Shown here: positions 27,585-36,879 of the stretch, in pieces
Position numbering within the stretch: the stretch's first letter is position 1
How the letters are laid out: each line of letters opens with the position of its first letter
Origin: Vibrio aestivus
GTDB lineage: Bacteria; Pseudomonadota; Gammaproteobacteria; Enterobacterales; Vibrionaceae
Direction: 5' to 3'
Length of the DNA: 64,000 bases
NCBI GenBank assembly: GCA_003263845.1
Contig: JYJN01000133.1
Coordinates: 47,874 to 111,873 of the forward strand
Position numbers and translations under genes: made by a program
The notes under the pieces: model-generated
What the model saw: only the letters and a program-made list of their open reading frames with translations
What the model was told of the DNA's origin: nothing
Databases searched by the model: none

Positions 27585-28402
27585 TTAATTTAGAAAGTTC
27601 GCGAGTTTGTTCTCAACCACTGGCGTGATATTAAATCCAATCATAAAGTCAGGACGCGTTTTCTCATCTTTCTCGATGTAATAGTTGGCTTCTATGCCAA
27701 ACTTCCACGGTCGACCGCCAATCACGGTGGTCTTTGTCACGCTCAGGTTAATGGGAATCTCAGCTTGATCGTTCGTCCAATCATATGAGAGCGTAGGCGC
27801 TGAACCAACAGTCCAACCTCCCCCTAACATCTCTACCCAAAAAAGTTGCGCTGATGTTTTGTTAATTCGTGACTTATCAACTCCCGAGCCTGAAACCCCA
27901 ACCAAATGGTTCGGAAATGCCCCAAGTACACGTTCCGCGCTGACCTTGCCGACAAGAAACTCTGCCCAATGGCAAACTGCTCTGAACTAAAGTTATCGCT
28001 ACCTGTCGGTAAAGAGGCGATCACACCAAACGCGGCAATGGTTCCAGGTTGTGTTTTTGGGGCGTACGCGAGATCGAACGAGATATCGGACACACCGGAG
28101 TCATCATTGAATGGGAAGTCATTATCTACATATGACACAGCAGGACGAAAGATGATCTTGTCTCCACCATCAAGTAGGAAAGGTAATGTAGGTTGAAATA
28201 CCGTTGTAAAGTTGTTCCCGCGATTTTCATACCCGCCATTGTATTGAAGCTTTAAGTTTAGGCTTGCGTAAGCCGTGTTGGGGTTCGCAAGCTCCTTGGC
28301 GGCCTTCTCCGCTAGTGCTTTGTCTTGATTATCCCCAGCTGCCATCACATGACTTGCCACGAAAACGCTCAATGCGAGCGCGCATACTTGATTCATTTTC
28401 AT
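27585..28402 (-). CDS. Exported, probably outer-membrane, transporter-like protein, frameshifted
   Basis: A 272-residue exported protein with a signal peptide (ends VMAAG, about residue 22). The mature chain alternates polar and hydrophobic residues as in outer-membrane beta-barrels (LKLQYNGGYENRGNNFTTVF, FRPAVSYVDND, FGIEANYYIEKDEKTRPDF). Its pattern is that of uncharacterised proteins annotated as transporters in Vibrio. The break near 27968 is cured by one base (AIGPEFLVGKVSAERVLG). ATG 28402 is used rather than the GTG just before it. A terminator-like hairpin sits 20-43 bases upstream of the start codon, see findings. The function is unknown. Confidence 0.72.
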
Positions 28403-28422
28403 CACTCAACCTCAAATAAAAA

Positions 28423-28445
28423 GGAGCTACCTTTCGGTTAGCTCC
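28423..28445 (-). terminator. Terminator or attenuator hairpin just upstream of 27585-28402
   Basis: The stem GGAGCTA / TAGCTCC (extendable by CC/GG with one bulge) has loop CTTTCGGT-like sequence. On the minus strand it is followed by TTTTTATTTG. It lies about 100 bases after the stop of the DUF3319-like gene and only 20 bases before the next start codon. Confidence 0.75.
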
Positions 28446-28542
28446 CTGCATTCTTTGAGGCTGAGTGTACGGAAATCATCGGTCACATAATTGCCATCTC
28501 ATGACAATCTTTCATTTATGATAGATGCTTCGCTATCAATGG

Positions 28543-28989
28543 CTATTCTTCGATTTGGGCTGCTTTGACTGCTTCGGCTCGTCTTTGCTCAAGGGCATCA
28601 ATGGCTTTCATGATTTTCTCTTTCGAGCCCTTCATCAAACGGCCTCTATAGGTAACATACCAATCGTTATCACCGCCGCAATCATTCTTCAGCTTAAACT
28701 CTTTGTAATCGAAGGTTTGTTGCTCTGAAAATGTATCTTCATTCTTTTCAAAAAACTCGGGCCCAACTACAACCTTGAAATCACACCATTGATCTACCGC
28801 TTTTTTCACGTATTCCAGCTTTCCGACCATGGATTTGTCCGTAATAGTGACGGTCCAATAGTCAGGGTGTGATGGATTTCTTTTCAACAGGTGACCACGA
28901 TAAAACTCGGTTCTCACCGTTCCTGTCTTGGCCTTTTTGGTGTCGCTTAAGCCAAACAATGTTCGTAAAGTCGATGATATTTTGCTCAT
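28543..28989 (-). CDS. DUF3319-like cytoplasmic protein
   Basis: A 148-residue soluble protein that I place, with moderate certainty, in the DUF3319 group common in Vibrio. It contains two similar halves: YRGHLLKRNPSHPDYWTVTI with TDKSMVGKLEYVKKAVDQW, and then DNDWYVTYRGRLMKGSKEKI with MKAIDALE. This internal repeat (YRG-hL-K ... W-V ... KhhhIDxh) suggests two copies of a small alpha/beta unit. No catalytic motif is visible. It ends upstream of a hairpin. The function is unknown. Confidence 0.6.
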   Translation of the reverse strand: MSKISSTLRTLFGLSDTKKAKTGTVRTEFYRGHLLKRNPSHPDYWTVTITDKSMVGKLEYVKKAVDQWCDFKVVVGPEFFEKNEDTFSEQQTFDYKEFKLKNDCGGDNDWYVTYRGRLMKGSKEKIMKAIDALEQRRAEAVKAAQIEE

Positions 28990-29171
28990 AACGCCCCCTA
29001 AACACTCAATAAATGAGATGCTGGTTCAAATATAACAGAAGGTGTATCGCAAATTTTCACGTTTCATCCGTTTTGAGAAACACGACAAAAATTGAGGGCT
29101 TTTTTATGTAACACGTCCTTTGGTACAGAACTAAACTGTATGTATTTTTCCTTACTATCAAATATATCAAT

Positions 29172-31013
29172 TCATGAAGTAACTGAAGAATTTGATATAT
29201 CAAAAAACGAAATAGCTTCCCTTAACGAATTAGATTCGTGGTCCATTCGAGTCGCTGTATTAAGCAGATCTTGGCTCGATTTAAGGTTCGAGGTGGCAAC
29301 CTGATTAAGAGACTTCATACTCGCATTCACCGACTGAGCACGCTGAGACTGGTCAATCGACGCTCTAGAAATGGATTGTACCGACGTCGATGTTTGATCG
29401 ATGGAAGGTACAAGCGCATCTAATAGCTTGCCAGCCTTATTAGCTAAAGTGACACTGCTGTCTGCAATCAAACCAATCTCTTCTGCCGCAACCTGACATC
29501 GCTCGGCCAATTTCCGAATTTCAGCTGCAACCACCGAGAAACCACTACCAAATTTACCCGCTCGCGACGCCTCAATCGTAGCGTTTAACGCTAGCAAATT
29601 AGTTTGGTAGGCAATTTCATCAATGATGTTGATACGCTGAGCGATGGTTTGCATCGCATCGACAGTTTCAGCCACCGCCTGACCACCCTTTTCGGTATCA
29701 CTAGACGCTTGGGTGGTGGATGCATCGGTTGCAATCGCAATCTCTTTATTTTTATCGATGAATGACGTCATCACCTCCATCTCTTTAATGGTGCTTTTGA
29801 CACTCTCTGCTTGTGTCTGTGCCGATGTATTGATGGTGCTAGCATTCATATTGATATCATTTGAAGCTTGCGCCAACTGGTCTGCCGAACGATTCACCTG
29901 TATTAGGATCGTTTTGAACTTATCGACCATCTTTTTCATTGCTATCAGCAGTTCGGCAGTCTCATCTTTTGTTGTCACTTTGATCGGAATAGTCAGATTA
30001 CCGTCAGCCAGTTGGTTCGCCACTTTAACGGCCTTTTGGATTGGTGTTGTAATGGTTCTTGCCATAAAAAACGCTATTCCGATTGCGATCACAAACGCTG
30101 CGCCGCTAAAGATAACAAAAAAGGCCAAATAACCCTCTTTTTTCTCTTTAAGGTCGGGGCCTAATGTGTCTTGAGCTCTTTTGATGTCTAACTTTAAGTT
30201 TTCAGCAATATCCGCCACTTGGCTACCAATGCGATCTAGCTGCTCGCGTTTAAGTTCATTGCGGCTCTCAATCAGTTCGGTTAAATCGGTAAAAGCATTA
30301 ATGTACTGGGGCAATTTTCGGATAACATCAGCATAGAGCTGCCTACGCTCAGAGTTTTGGAGCTCATCATCTAATTGCCCAAGGTTTGCTCTCAGCTCCC
30401 GATATTCTTTGATCACCCGCTCTTGTTCGGGAGCGGCATTGGTATCCAAAAACTTCATCACATATAAACGTGCAAGCAGTAAGTTTCTGATTGATATAGA
30501 GGCCAAATAGGCTGCTTCAGTATCGTTATCATCTTTTGCCGTGACTAAGATCTGTGACAACGCCCTCTCAAGTTCAGGGCCAAGTATATTGAGCCTTTCA
30601 TTCACCACTTCGTTTCGGGCATTGATTTTCCCCTCTATCTCTTCAAAGACTTGAATATATTGATTAAACAAACGCTCAATCTCTTCATAAGTTTGAAGCT
30701 GATGACTGTTAATCGCTTCTAACTTGGCTTGCACCATGAGATCTCTAAAGAGCTCAAATCGCCTTTCCGATGCTCTTAGATCCGATTGTTCACCATGGAT
30801 GATGTATCTCAATGCAGCAATTCTGACGCTAAGTAAGTTAGCTTGAATACGACCTACATTATTGGTGTTGCGCGCGTAGCTTCGATATTCATTGAACCCC
30901 TCTTCCGAAGCATCGAGGGAGAAGATGGCGACCGTTGAAATTGCCGCTAAGATACAGACCATAAAGCCGAATCCTAGATAAATTTTCTTTGAAATTGAAA
31001 ATCGTTTAGTCAT
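29172..31013 (-). CDS. Methyl-accepting chemotaxis protein with large helical periplasmic domain
   Basis: A 613-residue inner-membrane chemoreceptor. The first membrane helix is at about residues 10-31 ([23 protein letters not shown] region) and the second at about 296-318. The roughly 260-residue periplasmic domain between them is all-helical and rich in Arg/Glu/Leu, similar to the helical bimodular (HBM) sensor of McpS-type receptors that bind carboxylates. A HAMP domain follows ([19 protein letters not shown]), then the signalling domain with its hairpin tip [20 protein letters not shown]. There is no CheR-docking pentapeptide at the C-terminus (ends SNSSVTS). The ligand is unknown. Confidence 0.92.
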   Translation of the reverse strand: MTKRFSISKKIYLGFGFMVCILAAISTVAIFSLDASEEGFNEYRSYARNTNNVGRIQANLLSVRIAALRYIIHGEQSDLRASERRFELFRDLMVQAKLEAINSHQLQTYEEIERLFNQYIQVFEEIEGKINARNEVVNERLNILGPELERALSQILVTAKDDNDTEAAYLASISIRNLLLARLYVMKFLDTNAAPEQERVIKEYRELRANLGQLDDELQNSERRQLYADVIRKLPQYINAFTDLTELIESRNELKREQLDRIGSQVADIAENLKLDIKRAQDTLGPDLKEKKEGYLAFFVIFSGAAFVIAIGIAFFMARTITTPIQKAVKVANQLADGNLTIPIKVTTKDETAELLIAMKKMVDKFKTILIQVNRSADQLAQASNDINMNASTINTSAQTQAESVKSTIKEMEVMTSFIDKNKEIAIATDASTTQASSDTEKGGQAVAETVDAMQTIAQRINIIDEIAYQTNLLALNATIEASRAGKFGSGFSVVAAEIRKLAERCQVAAEEIGLIADSSVTLANKAGKLLDALVPSIDQTSTSVQSISRASIDQSQRAQSVNASMKSLNQVATSNLKSSQDLLNTATRMDHESNSLREAISFFDISNSSVTS

Positions 31014-31138
31014 TTCGACAACCTCTTAACCCGCGCTTATTCGAAATTGATAGTATTAACTATAAACCATTAACAAGGATCGCGATTTTCTGCTTGGATT
31101 CCACCACTTAAGTTTGAGTAGGCTTCGATTGTCAAGAT

Positions 31139-31164
31139 CAAAAAAGGCGCTTTAAAGCGCCTTT
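31139..31164 (-). terminator. Rho-independent terminator of yqfB
   Basis: The perfect 22-bp palindrome AAAGGCGCTTTAAAGCGCCTTT (31143-31164) is followed on the minus strand by TTTGATC after the T-rich arm, directly behind the yqfB stop. Confidence 0.9.
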
Positions 31165-31181
31165 AAGGAAAAAAGATGTCA

Positions 31182-31493
31182 CTAAACCAACTGATAGGTG
31201 ATGACAAACAAGCTATCAGTATTCGGATAAATGTCTCGTATGACCGCTTTGAGCTCTTCGAGCGTCATATTCTCTTGCTGGGCATGAAACTCATCCAGCT
31301 CATCAAACTGGATAGACGTTACCGATTCAATCTTTAGCTGGCAGAACCAACGATTGTCTTCGTAAGTAGAAACTTGAACTGTCGAACCCGGTTGGTAGTT
31401 GTTTTCAGATTCATCTCTAATCGTGATGGTCTTCTTGCCCGACAAAATATCCGATTCAAATCGTTCAAAGAACGTCATTTCAGACAGATACAT
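31182..31493 (-). CDS. yqfB: N4-acetylcytidine amidohydrolase (ASCH domain), YqfB
   Basis: A small ASCH-fold enzyme that hydrolyses N4-acetylcytidine and related nucleosides to cytidine and acetate. At 103 residues it matches E. coli YqfB closely: MTFFERFESDILSGKKTIT then IRDESE, later HAQQENMTLEELK and IRDIYP. Lys in GKKTIT, Thr and Glu in RDESE supply the catalytic residues known for the family. I place the start at ATG 31493, where GGAG sits six bases upstream, not at the longer reading to 31529. It is a monocistronic gene. Confidence 0.93.
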   Translation of the reverse strand: MYLSEMTFFERFESDILSGKKTITIRDESENNYQPGSTVQVSTYEDNRWFCQLKIESVTSIQFDELDEFHAQQENMTLEELKAVIRDIYPNTDSLFVITYQLV

Positions 31494-31604
31494 AGTGCAC
31501 TCCATTGTGCGTGATAATAACCTATACATTATGCATCATATCGAGTCTAGCCGAACAGCGTTTTGATAAAAACTCAACTCATTGGCTTTATCAGCCACGG
31601 TGCT

Positions 31605-32877
31605 CTAACCACTTAATCGCCGAATCAGCCCATCTTCCACAGCGAGTTGACTTGCCACCTTTTGCGCTTGAACCGAATATTGGGCATTACTGACAAGGTC
31701 TATTAAAGCACTCGATAAGTTCTCTGAGCCCAGCTGTTTTTGCTTAATTGGTGCCGGGCCCAAGCCGTGCTTTGCGATCAGCGCTCCCCAAAAAAGGTTG
31801 GTCGCCGAAAAATGGACAGATCAATGTCGGCTTACCTGCTTTTAGTCCGGCCGCCGTCGTACCTGCACCGCCATGATGAACAACCGCAGCAACTCGATCA
31901 AACAGCCAATCATGTGGAGCCCCCTCAATCCCCACTATGCTATCGGGTAAGATGCTATCGGGCAAAATGTTATCCGGCAAGTCAGCCGCTTCTAACCCGC
32001 CCCAACCTGTGGCAATAATCGCGCGCACTTTCGCTTTAGTTACGGCATCGATAACAATTTGAGTGGTTTGCTTAGGATCTTTGCCCGTCATACTGCCAAA
32101 ACCGATATAGATGGGCGGCGCTCCATCGGCTAAAAACTCAGCGAGCTTTTGTGAAGGCTGGTAACCTGCCGAGTCTAACTCTAGCTGCCAATATCCACTG
32201 ATGAACGCTGATTCCGGCCAATCGCTCGGGCGAGGAATAATGGCCTCACTGAACGCATGTATCACATCCACTACTTTGCCATCTCGGTACGTGGTTACAC
32301 CATCACTTCGTGTTAACCGAGGTAGGTCAAGCTTCGCTTGTCTTTGGCGATTGAGCTCTTTAGAGAACTGTTTGAATCCTAAGCTGACGAGCTTGTAACT
32401 CCATCGATTGAATCTTCGTCCAAGATTTGGCATTCCAGCAGGAGGGAAGTCACTGGTTTTTACCGTCATTAGTTGAAGTGCCGCCATTACGGCAGGGATA
32501 CGCAAGCTCTCTGCTATGGAAACAGCCGCCAAACACTTCGGGTGAAAGACAATAAGATTAGGCTTAACCGTTAAACCGGCTTTGATACAATCGATGATCA
32601 TCTGCTTATGAATCGGTTTTGACGCCTTCATCAGTCTAATCGCAGTTTTCACCCCACTAAAAAGATTGCCCATCGATTCAAACGTATCGCCCTCAATCAA
32701 ATCAAACAGTTGATCAGTGATTGGCTGGTGAGACAAACCATGCTCCGTGACCATTGCTTTAAATCGCTGAGCAGTACACAGTTCAACCTCGTGACCTTTC
32801 TTTATCAAAGCCTTACCAAGAGCAATGAACGGCTCAACATCGCCACGAGAACCAATAGTCATCAATAAAATTTTCAT
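31605..32877 (-). CDS. GT1/GT28-like glycosyltransferase, frameshifted
   Basis: A cytoplasmic glycosyltransferase of the UGT/sterol-glucosyltransferase-like group. The N-terminus is MKILLMTIGSRGDVEPFIAL, where GSRGDV is the acceptor-side hallmark. The donor-binding site is APHDWLFDRVAAVVHHGGAG, then TTAAGLKAGKPTLICPFFGD. The frame breaks near 31787: one extra T in a run of six, removed, restores QPFWGALIAKHGLG and the end of the domain to TAG at 31605-31607 (423 residues). A five-residue repeat (ILPDN/ILPDS) is inserted just before the donor motif. Family members glycosylate lipids or hydrophobic small molecules; the acceptor here is unknown. Confidence 0.87.
31939..31983. repeat. 15-bp in-frame tandem repeat within the glycosyltransferase
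   Basis: Three copies: GCTATCGGGTAAGAT, GCTATCGGGCAAAAT and GTTATCCGGCAAGTC. The coding strand gives LPDN-ILPDS-ILPDS between GLEAAD and IVGIEGAPHDW, a spot where relatives are usually about ten residues shorter. Confidence 0.82.
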
Positions 32878-33045
32878 CGTTGAGCCCTAATCTAGAAGCC
32901 GAGTCTGAATGTTTGATATCCCATACTTGCCGAAAAATAAACCAACAATCAAACATTTCCGTTCAAAGACACTATACTCTCTCATTCATGTGACGAAACA
33001 CTTTGCGTCGAACATAAAGTTAAATAAAAAGCTAAAGGATTAGCG

Positions 33046-33438
33046 ATGAACATTGCATTTTTTTGTATTGGTTTACTTGCACTACTTCTTATCGGCCTTG
33101 GGTTTAGCACTTCACTAGCCAGAGTAAAAGTACGTTCTTCAACTGGCATTCCAGACGACCCTAAAAACATCTTACATAAAGTGGCCCGCGCCCACGCCAA
33201 TACCGCGGAATACGCCCCAGTATTGATGATCTTGTTTTACATGTTGGCTCAGCAACCTCAAGCTGCTTGGGTAGCCGTGACGATAGTGCTGGCCACGGCC
33301 TGTCGTTTTTTACTCGTGGCAGGATTAATTTTGCCAAAAACGATGGCTAGGCCAAACAAGCTTCGTTTTGTCGGAGCATTGGGGACTTACATTTTTGGAT
33401 TCATATTGGGCCTAGTCGTGATTTACCAAGCTTTCTAA
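33046..33438 (+). CDS. MAPEG family membrane protein
   Basis: A 130-residue protein with four predicted membrane helices belonging to MAPEG (membrane-associated proteins in eicosanoid and glutathione metabolism). The signature HKVARAHANTAEYAPVLMIL (residues 44-63) is the glutathione-binding helix pattern of bacterial MAPEG glutathione transferases. Bacterial members of this type may conjugate glutathione to hydrophobic electrophiles. It is monocistronic, divergent from the glycosyltransferase gene, and complete. Confidence 0.9.
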   Translation: MNIAFFCIGLLALLLIGLGFSTSLARVKVRSSTGIPDDPKNILHKVARAHANTAEYAPVLMILFYMLAQQPQAAWVAVTIVLATACRFLLVAGLILPKTMARPNKLRFVGALGTYIFGFILGLVVIYQAF

Positions 33439-33498
33439 TAAACTAGGCATTTCCATAAACAAGCTATTCAGTGGAAGAGCGAAGATATACGGTCAAAT

Positions 33499-34098
33499 TC
33501 AACTCGCTCTCTTGATCGCCACAACCGAATATGTATGCCAATGTTTTAACTTGCCTAAAGATGTTTTAGCTACTTCATCACGCTCAAAAAATCGAACTAT
33601 TTTAAACCGCTCAAAAAACGTTCTCACTTGTGACTCCAACAAAGGGCTGGTTTGGCTTCGAAATCCAGCAGCCCAGCTATCTTTAAAGCCCATAAAATCT
33701 CCAGCGAACACTCCTCCAACTTCAAGTGCTGCTTCTATTCGCTGCCACGTTTGGTTGATTAATGAAGGTTCTCCGAAAAACAAACTTGAGTTCGCGATGA
33801 TGATGCCTGCCTTTGGGTAATCAAAACGCTCAAAACTTGCATCGTAGATTTCAATTAAGGATTCGCCGCCAAAGCGGTCGCGACAGATAGATGTTGAATC
33901 AGGATTCACATCAAAGCCATGAACTTGATAGCCTTGACTCGCTAAATAGGCAATGTCGCTGCCTGTGCCACATCCGCAATCAACCGCAACCTTGCAGTTA
34001 GACTCATTCAGATTAACCGCGAATTCAGTGCGTTTCAGGTGTGGGCGAGATAGTGCTTTTTCATAATAATCGCGCCAAATGCGTTGGTTTTCTTCCAT
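33499..34098 (-). CDS. Class I SAM-dependent methyltransferase
   Basis: About 199 residues. Motif I for SAM binding is AVDCGCGTGSDIAYLASQGY (near residue 37), motif II is VHGFDVNPDS and the post-I acidic residue is in FDVNP. The opening MEENQRIWRDYYEKALSRPH resembles tellurite-resistance TehB-like and small-molecule methyltransferases. ATG 34098 is used; the upstream TTG at 34107 is weaker. It converges with the MAPEG gene. The acceptor cannot be told. Confidence 0.88.
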   Translation of the reverse strand: MEENQRIWRDYYEKALSRPHLKRTEFAVNLNESNCKVAVDCGCGTGSDIAYLASQGYQVHGFDVNPDSTSICRDRFGGESLIEIYDASFERFDYPKAGIIIANSSLFFGEPSLINQTWQRIEAALEVGGVFAGDFMGFKDSWAAGFRSQTSPLLESQVRTFFERFKIVRFFERDEVAKTSLGKLKHWHTYSVVAIKRAS

Positions 34099-34220
34099 AT
34101 TCAGCAAACTCTTGCGGGTAAGGTATCCTAACTTAGGAAGGATACTGGATATTGGTTGCAGTGTTCATAACCTATCTATAGAATTGCCGCTCCTTTCACA
34201 TCTCACTTGTTTGAGGACTT

Positions 34221-34373
34221 ATGAACAGTGCACAAGTTGCGACGTCATTCACCCACTCACAACCTAGCGTTTCTCCAAAGCGTCATGTGTTGCTGAGAGA
34301 GTTTAAGGCGTTGGCAAAAATGGCTTCGGCGATTGCCTTACCATTCTTGCTATTGTCTCTGGCTTGGATTTAA
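34221..34373 (+). CDS. Predicted 50-residue small membrane protein
   Basis: ATG at 34221 has GAGG seven bases upstream and the frame runs 50 codons to TAA at 34371-34373. The polar N-terminal half (MNSAQVATSFTHSQPSVSPK) is followed by a basic segment (RHVLLREFKALAK) and a C-terminal hydrophobic helix (MASAIALPFLLLSLAWI). That layout is a tail-anchored or single-span small protein, inside-positive. A hairpin follows directly. I do not recognise a family. Confidence 0.6.
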   Translation: MNSAQVATSFTHSQPSVSPKRHVLLREFKALAKMASAIALPFLLLSLAWI

Positions 34374-34378
34374 ACCAG

Positions 34379-34408
34379 AGCACACAACACAAGGATGTGT
34401 GCTTTCTG
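34379..34408. terminator. Hairpin between the small ORF and fumC
   Basis: An 8-bp stem AGCACACA / TGTGTGCT has a 9-base loop and is followed on plus by TTCTGTATC. The genes on either side converge, so it may end either transcript; the U tract is weak. Confidence 0.5.
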
Positions 34409-34435
34409 TATCATCTCGTATTGGTAAGCTTTCTT

Positions 34436-35836
34436 CTACTCAGCAACGCCGCCTTGGGTTAACTTACTAGGGTTCAACAAACGCTCTAACGTTGCGCGGT
34501 CTAGATCTGTTTCACGCTCTGCCACATCAATAATGGCTTCGTCTTCTTTGTACGCTTTCTTAGCAATATCAGCCGCTTTTAGATACCCGATCACTGGATT
34601 CAACGCCGTCACAAGAATCGGGTTCTTCGCTAATGCCACTTCTAGGTTATCTTCGCGCACATTAAACGGGGCAATGGCTTTATCGGCCAACGCCGTTACG
34701 CTGTTGGCCAACAGTTCTATACTCTCCAAAATGTTGTGCGCAATGACAGGCAACATCACATTCAACTGAAAGTTACCCGACTGCCCAGCAATGGTTATGG
34801 TGGCATCATTACCTATCACTTGTGCCGAGGCCATGGCCGCCGCTTCTGGGATCACAGGGTTGACTTTGCCCGGCATGATCGACGAACCTGGTTGAAGCCC
34901 TTGGAGTTCAATCTCACCTAATCCTGCTAGTGGGCCTGAGTTCATCCAACGCAGATCGTTGGCAATTTTCATCGTTGCTACCGCTGCTGTTTTTAGCTGA
35001 CCAGAGAGCGCGACAATCGCATCTTGGCTGCTTAAGTTATAGAAGAAGTTGTCACTCGCACTAAAATCAGTTCGCGTCGTTTGCGCGAGATTATCCGCAA
35101 ACTTAGCCGCAAATCTTGGATCGGCGTTGATACCAGTACCTACGGCTGTACCGCCTTGTGCTAACGCTTTAACGTTTCCTAGTGCGCTCTCAATTCCCTG
35201 TTGAGCTTGTTCAATTTGGTATTGCCATCCGCCTAACTCTTGGTCGAAGGTGATAGGCATGGCATCCATCAAGTGCGTTCTACCGGTTTTAACAATCTGG
35301 CCGATCTCTTTACGTTTCGCGGCAAGCGTTGACTTTAAATGGCTTAATGCAGGCTTAAGCTGTGATTCAATCGCTAAAACTGTACTCACTTGAATAGCAG
35401 TCGGCACCACATCGTTACTGCTTTGTCCCATATTCACGTGATCATTCGGGCTAACGTCATCCCCCAACAGTTCCGAGGCTAACGTTGCTATCACCTCATT
35501 GGCATTCATATTCGAGCTGGTACCCGAACCGGTTTGGAATACGTCGACAGGAAACTGCTCTAAGTGCTCACCGTCAATGATACTTTGCGCGGCATCGCTG
35601 ATCGCTTGAGCAATATCGCCTTCAAGTAATCCCAGTTGCGCATTCGTCATCGCCGCGGTTTGTTTGATGTAAGCCAATGCTTGAATAAAGCCTTGCGGCA
35701 TTACATGCTTGCTAAAGTGAAAGTTGTCGACAGCGCGTTGTGTTTGCGCTTGGTAAAGCGCATTGCGTGGGACTTTCACCTCTCCCATACTGTCTTTTTC
35801 TATGCGAAATTCTTGTTCAGTTGGGCGTTGAGTCAT
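34436..35836 (-). CDS. fumC: Fumarate hydratase class II, FumC
   Basis: FumC interconverts fumarate and L-malate without an iron-sulfur cluster. The 466 residues are full length. The fumarase/aspartase signature GSSIMPGKVNPVIPEA is near residue 317, and NANEV and GRTHLMDAMP are other conserved segments. It follows the FagA-like gene by 30 bases and shares its Fur-controlled promoter. As in Pseudomonas aeruginosa fagA-fumC, the iron-free isozyme would be made when Fe-S fumarases fail under iron limitation. It is complete and unbroken. Confidence 0.96.
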   Translation of the reverse strand: MTQRPTEQEFRIEKDSMGEVKVPRNALYQAQTQRAVDNFHFSKHVMPQGFIQALAYIKQTAAMTNAQLGLLEGDIAQAISDAAQSIIDGEHLEQFPVDVFQTGSGTSSNMNANEVIATLASELLGDDVSPNDHVNMGQSSNDVVPTAIQVSTVLAIESQLKPALSHLKSTLAAKRKEIGQIVKTGRTHLMDAMPITFDQELGGWQYQIEQAQQGIESALGNVKALAQGGTAVGTGINADPRFAAKFADNLAQTTRTDFSASDNFFYNLSSQDAIVALSGQLKTAAVATMKIANDLRWMNSGPLAGLGEIELQGLQPGSSIMPGKVNPVIPEAAAMASAQVIGNDATITIAGQSGNFQLNVMLPVIAHNILESIELLANSVTALADKAIAPFNVREDNLEVALAKNPILVTALNPVIGYLKAADIAKKAYKEDEAIIDVAERETDLDRATLERLLNPSKLTQGGVAE

Positions 35837-35866
35837 TGTTCATTCCTTTTGAAGATTCGTTATGGA

Positions 35867-36247
35867 TTAATCTAATGGCGCTTGAATGCGCTGTAGTTGT
35901 TGTTTTAAAAGTAAAAATTGCACGTCACCGTTTTCATACTGATAGTAATAGCGCTTAAGGCAAATCAGCGGTGTATGAATGGAGTCTAGGCAGACACGGC
36001 GAAAGATCCGACTTCGCAGCGGATCTTCTATGGCGTCGATAAGATGGAAATAAACTTGGCGCAAGAACAGTTCGCATAGCAGCGGGTTTTCACTGCTCGC
36101 TCCCGACTCATACTGCGACGCCAATAACATCCCCCAATGAATGTAGTCATGAATGACGTCTGGCTCGAACCCGCCCTGTGTGTGAAGATCCAAAAATCGG
36201 TCCTGAGCTTTATAATAAGCGTTGTAGAGAAGGTCTTGGTTGTTCAT
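35867..36247 (-). CDS. FagA-like protein
   Basis: A 126-residue protein between a Fur box and fumC. Its position and its C-terminal pattern (FRRVCLDSIHTPLICLKRYY) match what I recall of FagA, the Fur-associated gene A product encoded ahead of fumC in Pseudomonas aeruginosa. It is helix-rich with many Tyr and His residues and has no known catalytic motif. The biochemical function of FagA is not established. The start ATG lies only 17 bases from the Fur box. The assignment rests on context plus modest resemblance. Confidence 0.68.
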   Translation of the reverse strand: MNNQDLLYNAYYKAQDRFLDLHTQGGFEPDVIHDYIHWGMLLASQYESGASSENPLLCELFLRQVYFHLIDAIEDPLRSRIFRRVCLDSIHTPLICLKRYYYQYENGDVQFLLLKQQLQRIQAPLD

Positions 36248-36264
36248 AGTCAGCCTCTTTAGTT

Positions 36265-36283
36265 GCTAATGATAATTATTATC
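36265..36283 (-). promoter_or_regulatory. Fur box upstream of fagA-fumC
   Basis: GCTAATGATAATTATTATC matches the 19-bp Fur consensus GATAATGATAATCATTATC at 17 positions. It would cover the promoter of the fagA-fumC unit and repress it when iron is plentiful. Confidence 0.87.
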
Positions 36284-36460
36284 AACTAATTACAACGAAT
36301 CAACCCCTTCTTTTGTGTATGTTTAGGAAAGTGAGAATCTAAGACAGGTTTAGTTCTCCAAGAAGGAGAGATTTGTCGTTTAGAAGAGAGGTAAGTTACG
36401 AGGGTTGGCCGCCAACATTGACCTAAAATCATGGCGGCCTTTCTTACTCAAAGTAAAAAG

Positions 36461-36739
36461 CTAACCTAGATTTCGTCGAATACGTTCTTTATTAAACTGA
36501 CTTTCTCGGTAAAGCCACGTTCCCCAGTTCAGAAAGAACATAATGCAAGGGAAAATCATATACATCACTAGCTCTTGATTGATGAAATCTAAGATACTCG
36601 CAGCCTCAGACGAAGGGTATCCGATGATCACATGAAACAAAATATACAGACCGGTAGCGATAAACGTTGATCTAATTATCCACGCCATTGCGCCACGTTT
36701 TCTTTCTGCACGCCAAGACTCAAATACACGTTCTTTCAC
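36461..36739 (-). CDS. Small membrane protein of unknown function
   Basis: A 92-residue protein with a basic N-terminus (MKERVFESWRAERKRG), two predicted membrane helices (about 18-40 and 56-76) and a charged C-terminal tail (SQFNKERIRRNLG). No family recognised. The GC-rich hairpin at 36408-36440 lies beyond its stop, but without a U tract on the minus side. It is probably a real, monocistronic gene, judging from the clean amphipathic design. Confidence 0.65.
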   Translation of the reverse strand: MKERVFESWRAERKRGAMAWIIRSTFIATGLYILFHVIIGYPSSEAASILDFINQELVMYMIFPCIMFFLNWGTWLYRESQFNKERIRRNLG

Positions 36740-36879
36740 AAGAGACCCTTATCTATGATTTGTCCTAAATATCGAATAAAGACATAAATACCAAAGTGTA
36801 TTCAATTAATATCTTGAATATCATAACTCGTGGAGTTCCATGCGACGCACGTCTTAATCTATACCCTACTTATCACAAC

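Noticed and set aside
36408..36440. GC-rich hairpin GGCCGCCA / TGGCGGCC as a terminator for the 92-residue membrane protein gene
   Set aside because: The U tract (TTTCTT) is on the plus strand, where no gene ends; on the minus strand there is none. The hairpin is real but its role is unclear.
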